Notes under the pieces: model-generated | The model's database searches: none | The model's input: only the letters and a program-made list of their open reading frames with translations | Told to the model about the DNA's origin: nothing | Assembly: GCA_022478985.1 (NCBI GenBank) | Contig: JAKSZP010007909.1 | Location: 248,001-312,000 of the forward strand | DNA length: 64,000 nucleotides | Reading direction: 5' to 3' | Origin: Massospora cicadina | Taxonomy: Eukaryota; Entomophthoromycota; Entomophthoromycetes; Entomophthorales; Entomophthoraceae | Made by a program: the position numbers and the translations under genes | In this document: positions 56,380-64,000 of the stretch, piece after piece | Layout: the number at the start of each line of letters is the position of its first letter | Numbering within the stretch: position 1 is the first letter of the stretch

Positions 56380-57310
56380 CAAATCCAGGTTGTTTCAAAA
56401 AGAAACCTACACAAAATGATGGCCCTGAGGCCTACGAGGAATTGAGACTTGTGTTAGATACTGTGCTCAAAAAGCAGGATGAGTTGCTTTAGAAGGTTTA
56501 CAGTGATAAGCTGCTTCCATTTGATCATGAAGGGAATATTCATGGGTTCTTTCGCTGATTTGAGTTTGAAACTGAAGATACTTTGGAACAATGGAGGTCA
56601 AAACTGTTACTCTTCACCTTGGACATTGGGAGTGCTGATAAAGTCATTTGTTACCTCTCAGCTAGTCACGTTTCATACCATGAAGTTAAGGAGATGGTGC
56701 TGTGATATTTGGCGGAACTGCGAAAATGTTGCAGTTAAAATCGAGTTCTTGACCATTGGGTTTCGTTGAAATGAGACCCTCACCACATTTTCTGACTGAT
56801 CCATGATGGAAGCGCATGTGCTGATTGGGGCAGGAATTCTATCTGAAGTTGAAGTGTGTATTGCAATAGCCTCTGTGGTGAAGCCATACCCTGAGCTTTA
56901 CAATGACATAACCCGTTGTTAGAGCCTGATGTATCTCCTCTTAAACTTGTTCAGTTTGTACATCGCTTATCTGTAACTTTCCCCCCACCCAATACTGAGC
57001 AAATCCGCACTGTTGCCGTTATCCACCCTAATTATGTGGGAAGAGTTAACTGGTCAGGGAGAATCCCTTCAGGATACTCCCCGCAGCCTAACATCTGTCC
57101 CATAACTGCCGAGCAACAACTGACCAACTACTGATCTGGGCCTAACTACGCTGACGGGGTGGTTGTTGTACCATTGGGGGTCTGGTTACATCGATTCTTT
57201 TCAAAACCCTCTACCAAGTGAACTAACTTATACTAAACATGGGCGTAGGTCTTATGAAGTAAGTTGTTTTAATTGTGGTCACACTGGGCACATGGGATGA
57301 TGGTGCCCCA
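56380..57310 (+). pseudogene. gag: Gag of element G with CCHC zinc knuckle
   Basis: Open stretches lie at 56247-56492 and 56916-57134. Gag begins near 56369 (MSNPGCFKKKP). The zinc knuckle lies at 57265-57306: C-F-N-C-G-H-T-G-H-M-G-stop-W-C, that is C-x2-C-x4-H-x4-C with a TGA that fits TGG to TGA. The central Gag (56500-56900) is frameshifted. Confidence 0.7.
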
Positions 57311-57589
57311 ACCAATGGATCCCTCCTTTGCAATGAGAGCAGGGCTATCAGGGAAAAGTCTGAGTGGAGTATAGAACTGCCTTTTACTTCCGCTACCTTG
57401 AACTTACATGTCCCACATGAGTCTACTGTGTTAAATTTAGCTGAAGCTTTTCAGTATGACGATACATTCCTCTACCACCCGCCGGTTGGGGGAGTAAATG
57501 GGCTGACCCAAGCGCACATTGAAGAAATGGTGAACAAAAACTCTCTGGATCAACCGAGGCTTTATGCTTGTCAAATGTTCGATTAAAAT

Positions 57590-58138
57590 TTGTTAGATCA
57601 GCTAGAACCGGTTGCAGATGCCCTGTCCCTGAGGGGTATAGACGCCGCCCTCCAAGTGGACGCTATCATAACCAGATTTCCTAAAATTAGTGTGAGTATT
57701 ATGAGTTTCCTGGGAATACATGAATCCTTAAGCGTACACATAGTAAATAGTTGGGATTCATCTTACTCCAAATGCACTTACTGTGACATTGTGGTAGCTA
57801 AAACTCAGGTATGAACTATCATCAATATGGGCGCACCTCTTAATATTTTCTCCACTAAATTGGTGGCGAAGTTGTCCTTAAAACCTGACATAGACCACCG
57901 GGTGGTGTATGGGACCACTGGAGCTGAAACCACCACTTCTGAGAGAGCATATAGTGCTCTTCCTTTGTGGTTCAAATCTACTGTTGTGGTGGCTCCAGTG
58001 GTGATATTACCAAACAGTAACTACAATCTATTGATTGAGACTTCATTTATGCGACACTATGGGGCTATAGTTGACTTGATGGAAGAGACCCTAACCATTG
58101 TGGTACAGCGAATCACTATATATTTCACCTCTAGTTGA
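57590..58138 (+). pseudogene. pol: Aspartic protease of element G
   Basis: The frame 57827-58138 reads N-M-G-A-P-L-N-I-F-S, where a retropepsin has D-T-G-A/S, so the catalytic Asp is Asn. It continues 'KLVAKLSLKPD', 'AYSALPLWFKSTVVVAPVVI' and 'NYNLLIETSFMRHYGAIVDL', the second half of the protease fold. The upstream frame 57590-57814 is a linker without a motif. Confidence 0.65.
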
Positions 58139-58218
58139 GCGCCGAAGAGCTCAGTGCATATGGGACAGATCAACCTTGCCTACAGCGATGAGGTGATTCC
58201 AGTATGCTATCATTGATT

Positions 58219-58545
58219 AAAAAGGAAAACGCGGGCCCTCCCTCATCAGATATACAAATACCAAGGGTTAACGCTTAGAGCAGCTGGAGCTATATCCATT
58301 CCCTCTGGACATCAAGTAATTATAGACACTGAGTTAGAGGTGGAAGTGCCAGCTGGGCTCTATGGGGAGATCATTGGGCCTTATCAGCAATCACGGCTTG
58401 AGCCCCACGTGGCTCCAGGCATCATACTTCCAGGCCATGGGGAATTCAAAGTACTGATAGCAAATCTTCAGAACAACCCCATTCGATTCCGCCAGCATCA
58501 GATTATAGCATATTTACATCTGAACCCAGTTGAAGAGATCAACCA
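58219..58545 (+). CDS. dUTPase-like domain of element G (probably non-catalytic)
   Basis: Open over 327 bases between protease and RT and continuous with the following RT N-terminus to 58783. It reads LTLRAAGAISIPSG (AAG of dUTPase motif 1), 'VIIDTELEVEVPAGLYGEII' (T-x-L/I-x-V-x-V-P-x-G-x-Y-G-x-I, motif 2 region), 'VAPGIILPGHGEFKVLIAN' (motif 3 region) and 'IRFRQHQIIAYL' (motif 4, G-D-R-I-A-Q-L). In true dUTPases motif 3 is G-V-I-D-x-x-Y-R-G with a catalytic Asp and a uracil-stacking Tyr. Here both are gone, so it is more likely structural. Confidence 0.65.
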
Positions 58546-59620
58546 GGTTCATGAGTTCGGTTCTCTGGATGAATTTGGTCTGCCCATCAAACCGCCTCTT
58601 GGCGCAATGGCGGTTTTACCACAGGAAAATTTATCTGGGTTATCAGAAGATCAGAAGGAGCGGGTGGAAGCGCTATTTCAAAAGTATAAAGAGATCTTTG
58701 CGGTCAACAATCATGACTTTGGGTGCTCTTGGGGGGTTGTTCATCAACTGGACACTAGGGATCATCCTCCCATCAGGTATTGACCAATCCATCGATTATG
58801 GGCAGCTGAAGAAGTTGTCACCAAGGAGATTGAAAAGCTGCTGGAGCAGGGAATGCTCAAACCATTTAAAAGTCCGTGGTCTTCGCCTATCCTAATTTTT
58901 AAAAGAAGGATGGCACTAACTGTGTAGTAATCAACTACCTGAAGCTCAATAGCATCACCAAAAAAGATTCATACCCTCTGCCATGGATTGATGTGCTGGA
59001 TCAGCTAGGTGGAACCCGCTACTTCTTGGTGATGGATTTGATATCCTGTTATTGGCAAATTGAGTTGCCTTTGGTAAACAAGAAAAATGTGCGTTAACAA
59101 CCTCAAAAAGGCTTTTCCAACCAACACACATGCTGCAGGGACTATGTAACTCCCCAGCTACGTTTCAACGAGCAATGGACACCATACTGGGTGATCTGAA
59201 GCTGTTGTGCATTCTTGTGTATTTCGACAATATTAAAGTCTTCTCTCGCACATTTACTAAGCATCTCACTCATTTGAATCAGATTTTTTACCGACTGGCT
59301 GAGGCCAATATCAAAATCAAGCCTCAAAAATGCCACTTCTTCAAGGATCAGCTTAAGTACCTTGGGTTTGTGGTGGATGCAATTAGGCTAAGACCTCAGC
59401 CAGCCAAGGTAGAAGCCATCCAGAAGATAACTAAGCCCGCTATAAACGGGACATTCAGGTGTTTCTGGGAATGGTGGGTTATTACTGAAGATTCATACCC
59501 AATTTCAGTTGTACTGGAGGTCCGCTGTTTAAGCTACTTGTCAGAAAATCGACTTTAAGCTCTGCTAGTTGGCAGGCTAACCAGTATGAAGACTGGTTAG
59601 CCCTTGCCGTTTTACATTAG
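58546..59620 (+). pseudogene. pol: Reverse transcriptase of element G
   Basis: The N-terminus 'LSEDQKERVEALFQKYKEIFA' (58639-58701) is joined to the dUTPase-like domain in one frame. Then 'EVVTKEIEKLLEQGMLKPFKSPWSSPIL' (58813-58896), V-I-N-Y-L-K-L-N, 'KKDSYPLPWIDVLDQLG', and 'GLCNSPATFQRAMDTIL' (59136-59186). The catalytic box is Y-F-D-N (59220-59231), second Asp lost. 'NIKIKPQKCHFFKDQLKYLG' follows. The frame ends at W-L-A-L-A-V-L where the solo LTR begins. Confidence 0.85.
59575..59602 (+). repeat. Perfect 11-bp inverted repeat next to the solo LTR
   Basis: GGCTAACCAGT (59575-59585), a 6-nt loop and ACTGGTTAGCC (59592-59602). With a 2-base gap the arms extend outward to GGCA/TGCC. It lies in the RT connection of element G, about 20 bp left of the solo LTR. 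GGCTAACCA recurs inside the LTR at 59641-59649. Confidence 0.75.
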
Positions 59621-59621
59621 G

Positions 59622-60624
59622 TGTCAGGGCTAGCAGCACTGGCTAACCACTTGGCATTTCACCCACGCCATTTTGGGGATCCCCTATAACTAAACTACAA
59701 CCAACGAAATAAAATATAAACTTATAAAATAAGGTAGAATAGGCAAAGGGAGATGTTTATTGAAAGGGAAGCGCCAGGTATTTATACTATTTACAAAAGG
59801 GCTACTGCGCCCATCGCTGACCTATCAGCTCTTCCACTGGTTCTTCCAGCCAACCACTTCTCTTCTTCTTCTAATTCTTCTACTTCTACATAATCTCTTC
59901 CCTGGCGTCGACCCTCTCACTCTGTCCTTCCTGATGTCAAAATTAGTTTTGGTTTATCCTTGGCCTTAAGTCGCTGGTGAACCATATAAATAATTAATCT
60001 AAATATATGTCAAATTTGGATTCAATCTTCAAATTAATAATAATGCACCGGAAACAACTTTGGTTGCTCACTTTTGACTCAGAATATCTCAGCATCTCGC
60101 CATCATCTATTCTCGCTTTATCTTGTTAATAAATGAGGCACCGTAAACTATCTCAGCCACCTCAACTCATAATTGTCAGATCCACCGAAATTGGATAATC
60201 AGGTAGTGAACTTCTGAAGTGATACATTGGCTTTCCACTGGGAATCCCACAATGGACCATGAATGGCCGTTGGCGTCAACTACTGATCCTGCTGACAGAT
60301 TAGATCACCCTTAGCTATTAGTTGTGATGATCCTTCTACTAATTTGGGGCCACCAATTGGCCCCACTCAAACCTAAAATACCAAACTTGGCGAAATACTA
60401 ATTTTGGCTCAACCCAAATTAGGGAGCAACAAACCAGAAATTGAACTAAATAACACAAAATTCAGTCAATAAACTATTTCACCAGGATTGGCTATATCAT
60501 TCCAAATAATGCTAAATCATTGTAGGATTCCATCTAATTTAAATTCATGACACAACTTAAGAAAGACGCCATGATTGAAAGGATGGAGTGAAGTCAATGC
60601 TCCTTCAATACACTTTGAATGGCA
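59622..60624 (-). mobile_element. Solo LTR (1003 bp) inside element G pol
   Basis: TGTCAGGG ... AATGGCA with TG/CA ends and flanks TTAGG (59617-59621) and TTAGT (60625-60629), a 5-bp duplication with one mismatch. The G reading A-L-A-V-L before and L-V-S-A-L-V-L-R-Y-P after it joins into one RNase H connection. The promoter is on the minus strand: TATAAATA is the complement of 59779-59786, followed by 'cctggcgc', like the TATA region of the foreign LTR at 38551. A pyrimidine run lies at 59868-59912. Confidence 0.8.
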
Positions 60625-61040
60625 TTAGTCAGTGCGCTAGTGTTGCGCTATCCTAATTTCAATAAGGAATTTATAGTGCAAACAGATGCGTCCCTTTCCA
60701 GTGTTGGGGAAGTCCTGTCTCAGAGGGTGATGAGGGAGACGAGCACCCTGTAGCATACTGTAGTCACAGATTGAATTTCCATAAATGAAATTACACTGTA
60801 ACCAAGCGGAAATGCTTATCAGTGATCTATGCATATAAACAGTTTTGAGTCTACTTGCATGGAGTAAAGTTTAAAGTCATGATGGATCATGCATCATTGT
60901 GATGGTTGCAGAATTTGAAAAAGCCTGAAGAGCAGCTAGCCCGATGTGCTCTTAAGCTGCAAGCTTACAACTTTGAGATTTTACATCGACTGGGAGCAAA
61001 ACACCAAAATGCTGATTGCTTATCAAGATTACTGACAATT
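60625..61040 (+). pseudogene. pol: RNase H of element G
   Basis: After the solo LTR: 'FNKEFIVQTDASLSSVGEVL' (catalytic Asp in T-D-A-S, 60660-60719), a frameshift, HPVAYCSHRLNFH, 'CLSVIYAYKQF', 'VMMDHASL', then the open 'EEQLARCALKLQAYNFEILHRLGAKHQNADCLSRL' region (60930-61034) with the N-A-D-C-L-S-R end box. Stops are few. Confidence 0.85.
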
Positions 61041-62263
61041 GCAGTTACAGCAGATCTAAGCAATATAATGTTCGCCAAAATGCTCAGCGGAAAATACAAT
61101 GATGAACTGCCTCAAGTTATCAAGTTACTAGACGAACTCAGGACCAATATGTTCCTAAGGAATAGGGAATTATATAAGCATATAGGGGACATTACCATGA
61201 CTATCCCATGGCCTTCCAACCACTCAAATATTATTATGAGTGCACATTGAGCAGTTGGCCATGGCGGAGCCTGTAAATCTCTTGAATTGTTAAGGCTGAA
61301 GTATTATCGAGAAAGCATGCAATATGACATGCCTGAGACCCTGTCTTGCTGACAACAGTGCCAGGTGGAGAAGCCATTTCACCAGAAGACTTCATACCAG
61401 TTGGTAAAATCTCGCTTTGCTTGGCATACCATCTCTATTGATGTCATGGGCCCTCTGCTAACCGGGCAAATCAGTCTAAGTATATCCTGGTGGCAATTGA
61501 CCACTTGACTAGGTGGGTGGAGGCGCGAGACATCCAGGATCTGGGGGCAGTTACTGTGGCTAAGTTTGTAATGAAATGCATCATACAGCGTCACGGCTTC
61601 CCACAGTTTATCCTTACTGACAATGGAACCAATTTCACCGCCCACATTTTACCTAAGCTCAACGAATTAATGGCCATCCACGGGGTCCTAACAACCCCGT
61701 ATCACCCTTAGTCCAACGGAATGGTTGAACAGGTTAATGGGACTCTAGTGAATATACTCTGAAAGCTGGTTACAGATAGACCCTCTGATTGGAGTACCCT
61801 TCTTTCTACCTCGGTATTCGCCTATAATATAAGTTTCCATTTTGCCACAGGAAAGAGCCCCTTCAAATTGCTTTATGGGCGGCACCTCACTCTGCCTGCG
61901 CTGCTATATGCCTGCATAGAGGACACCGGTGGAATGGATCTGCAATGATATTTAACCACCCTTACAAATTTGCTGATTAAGTTACAAACTGAAGCGTACT
62001 CGTTCAGCTTGGCCAATAAAATCAAAACCCTGGCTGCGGACCAATTATGGCATAGTGGCCTAACACAGTTCAAAGATGGGGATATGGTGCTATTCCACGA
62101 TCAGCACAGGTTTGGGCGGAAGCACAAACTTGCTAATATTTGGATTGGGCTGTTTGGGATAATAGAAAAAAATTGGAGTTGACTCTTATACTATCAAGGA
62201 TCCTGCGAGCGGTCAGATTGTAAAACAGGTGTACGCAAGATTCCTTCAGCCATATAAGCAGTA
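61041..62263 (+). pseudogene. pol: Integrase of element G
   Basis: The HHCC finger lies at 61240-61375 (H...HGGACKSLELLRLKYY...C-x2-C). Core: 'SIDVMGPLL' (Asp at 61440-61442), 'ILTDNGTNF' (Asp at 61619-61621), and N-G-M-V-E-Q-V-N-G (Glu at 61727-61729). The D-D-E set is complete, but a TAG (61710-61712, from CAG) precedes the Glu. The C-terminal part 61970-62182 reads 'LADQLWHSGLTQFKDGDMVLF'-like text, then 'KQVYARFLQPYKQ' and TAA at 62261-62263. No chromodomain. Confidence 0.85.
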
Positions 62264-62299
62264 ATATAGCTACTCTAAAAATGAAAAAAGAAATGATAA

Positions 62300-63473
62300 T
62301 AAATATATGTGTGGATGCTAGTGGGTTTTTTATTTTAATGTGGGTTGTCCTTTGAGGTCTTTCACTTTGCTGTCTTCATCTTCCTGTCTTTTTTCAGCTT
62401 CTCACGGTGTTTTTTGTTTTGATTGATGGGACCTGTGTTTCTTCTTACGCTGATTAAGGTGTGCCTTAGTTTCTATGGACTCAACTGGGGTTGGGGTTGG
62501 AGGTGAAGGCTGCTGAGGTGAAAGCAAAGGGGCTGGCATCCACTCCTGGACCACTATTCTAGGTCAAAGAGGAGAGGACGGTGTGATGGGACTAGAAGAG
62601 GAGGACGGACTGGGATTCCAGGGTAACAGATGAGGTGGGGAGAGTTAGCTGGTTGATTGAGTCAGACCATTCCTGTCCCACGAGGAGCAGAGCTTGTAAC
62701 CACATGTGTTGATGCTCTCAGGAAATTGATGAGTATGCCAATAGAGGGGGCCAAGGTCGTAAGGGGTGGCGAGTAAGCAGGTGAGTGCCAGCTTAAGGGG
62801 AAAAGGCTGCGCCCAGGGCCAGGAAATCTATAGGGAAGTCCTCCCTGCTCAAATACGCTATTGGAAAAGGAGCAGTTGTGGTGAATGCCACTCACAGGGC
62901 CCATTCAAGGGTTATCCAGTGCTGCTCTATTCCTAAACCTAAAGCACTTGCAGGATGCAAACTTAAGTTACATAAGAGCGCCATGATGGGAAGGTGCTGT
63001 GATGGATTGTTGGCGCTGAGGGCGGTGAACGCTGCAGTGACCCCAGAACAAAGTTGAGCTAATTGGTTGTTGTGGAAGTTTACCCCTAAGGACTGGAAGT
63101 GAATAAGAGCGCGGGGGAAGGACCCTGACCAGCAGGCTATCACCCACTGCACAAAGCACAGCATCCACTGAAAATACAGAGCCATGGGATGGGGTTTTAC
63201 AGGAGATGGAAGCACTAGGAGACTAAAGCCGCTTGCCAGGAGCTGGGCCACTTTGTTATGTGAAGGCCCTCCGTTTTGCTCTCCTCCCCAGCGTAGCTGG
63301 CCCACAATGTCCCCAAAGGGGGCGCGCCAGGAGGCCAAATGGCTGACAAATTCGGGCAGAATCTCTTCCTGGGTTAGCATGGTTGTGAGGTTTACGTCAG
63401 CTCCATTTTCATCAGCTGGGGGAAAAGGGAATTGAGGGAAGAGGGATATGGCCTGGGTCTGGTAACTCTGCAC
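62300..63473 (-). CDS. Antisense gene of element G: 193-aa open frame plus broken continuation, unknown function
   Basis: The minus-strand frame 63473-62892 is open for 193 codons. Conserved marks are 'EEILPEFVSHLASWRAPFGD' (37-55), LYFQ (99-102) with a Trp/Cys-rich hydrophobic stretch after it, and SQHLPIMALLCNLSLHPAS (158-176). A TGA (TGG to TGA type) at 62892 is followed in frame by 'PFPIAYLSREDFPIDFL', to a TAA at about 62793. A Pro/Ser-rich then Lys/Arg-rich tail can be read leftward to about 62350 in other frames. The element A antisense frame shows the same blocks in the same order. It is convergent to pol and ends toward the pol stop. No signal peptide and no known domain. Confidence 0.6.
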
Positions 63474-63579
63474 CTAGCCACAGATGATAGAAGAAAGTGA
63501 AATCACAGACTTGCAGATGTTGGCGCAAAATGGTTTGCAAGTTGTTTCAGGAAAAAGAGGCGTACAGCATATCGTCCAG

Positions 63580-63594
63580 TCAAAGTGAGGGTAG
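63580..63594 (+). promoter_or_regulatory. Polypurine-like tract of element G
   Basis: 'tcaaagtgagggtag' directly precedes TGTCAAG. It is purine-rich but less pure than in F. Confidence 0.45.
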
Positions 63595-64000
63595 TGTCAA
63601 GAATCTATATGACTGGATGACAAGCCATTATTATGCCCATGCGGCTCATTGGAGGAATCTTGCCAAAGGATCAATGGACAGAATCCGCTGAGGATGTTTC
63701 AGAGCTATAAAGTGATTGGTCACTTTAGGATAGGGCGATAATATGTCATAATGGGTCTTATCGGATTGCCTTCAAAATAGGATGATAAGGCGATGTCAAC
63801 ATTCAACAAAAAGTTATATTGGATCACCTCGAATCAAGGTGATAAAGGATTGAAGAATAACAAGCTGAAACCAATGAAAAGATGGCGACACGAATAAACT
63901 AAGTGAAAGGGTTGGTACCAACAGAGGTCACTGGGATATCAGTGAAACAAGGGGACTGGAGAAGTGGTCTTAAGAGGTTTTTAGAAAAAAGAAAAGGAAG
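63595..64000 (+). repeat. 3' LTR of element G (partial, runs off the window)
   Basis: It matches 50400 onward base by base with scattered substitutions and small gaps, for the 406 bases visible. The rest of the LTR (about 220 bp by comparison with the 5' copy) lies outside. Confidence 0.9.

Larger units (their letters stand above)
50400..64000 (+). mobile_element. Element G: Ty3/Gypsy element with dUTPase-like domain and antisense gene, 3' LTR runs off the window
   Basis: 5' LTR (50400-56315, split by LINE-2), primer-binding-site-like sequence, Gag with CCHC, protease, dUTPase-like domain, RT (split by a solo LTR), RNase H, integrase and a minus-strand gene. The 3' LTR starts at 63595 and matches 50400 onward for all 406 visible bases. 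Without the insertions the element is about 7.6 kb to the end of the window. Many stops are present, yet the D-D-E integrase residues survive. Confidence 0.9.

Noticed and set aside
63184..63435. Plus-strand 83-codon frame opposite the G antisense gene
   Set aside because: Shorter than the minus frame and without similarity to pol or to the element A region.
62300..63473. Antisense frame as an envelope-like gene
   Set aside because: It is on the opposite strand to pol, shows no signal peptide or clear transmembrane anchor and has a basic tail instead.

Overview
This 64 kb window is a nested graveyard of retrotransposons. I found no host gene, tRNA, rRNA or CRISPR array. It is eukaryotic and very repeat-rich. 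The chromodomain Ty3/Gypsy elements, the TATA-box LTRs and the extreme TE density fit a large TE-expanded fungal genome (a basidiomycete, perhaps a rust), but no host gene is available to confirm this. A plant or another TE-rich eukaryote is not excluded.

Layout, left to right. (A) 1-5.6 kb: decayed Ty3/Gypsy element with RT, RNase H, integrase, a hairpin-repeat array on each side of pol, an antisense reading frame after pol, and a 3' LTR start. (B) 5789-11741: chromodomain Gypsy element with two LTRs of about 860 bp, the best-preserved LTR element here. (LINE-1) 12429-17707, minus strand, with an 18-bp target-site duplication (TSD). (C) 18.1-19.3 kb: integrase-chromodomain remnant. (D) 22039-29780: chromovirus with degenerate LTRs; a 1134-bp solo LTR with a perfect 5-bp TSD sits between its integrase and its chromodomain. 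(F) 30480-48687: Gypsy element carrying (E), a complete Gypsy element (33270-43257), inserted just upstream of F's Gag zinc knuckle. (G) 50400 to beyond the window end: Gypsy element with LINE-2 (50854-56129, minus, 15-bp TSD) inside its 5' LTR and a 1003-bp solo LTR inside pol.

Two element designs are present. B, C and D are chromoviruses, with a C-terminal chromodomain expected to guide integration to chromatin. A, E, F and G lack a chromodomain. E, F and G carry a dUTPase-like domain between protease and RT. E, F, G and an LTR fragment inside E share a primer-binding-site-like sequence (TGGTGCTCACTACAGGGG or a decayed form of it). A and G both carry, between pol and the 3' LTR, a minus-strand reading frame whose translations share collinear sequence blocks. 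I consider this antisense gene the most novel signal in the window.

Most coding regions are broken by stops and frameshifts, many of them CAG to TAG or TGG to TGA transitions. The LINEs and element B are GC-richer and have longer open frames, so they look youngest. The nesting order is F before E, and G before LINE-2 and its solo LTR. Boundaries of decayed parts are approximate, and every call was read by eye without database searches.
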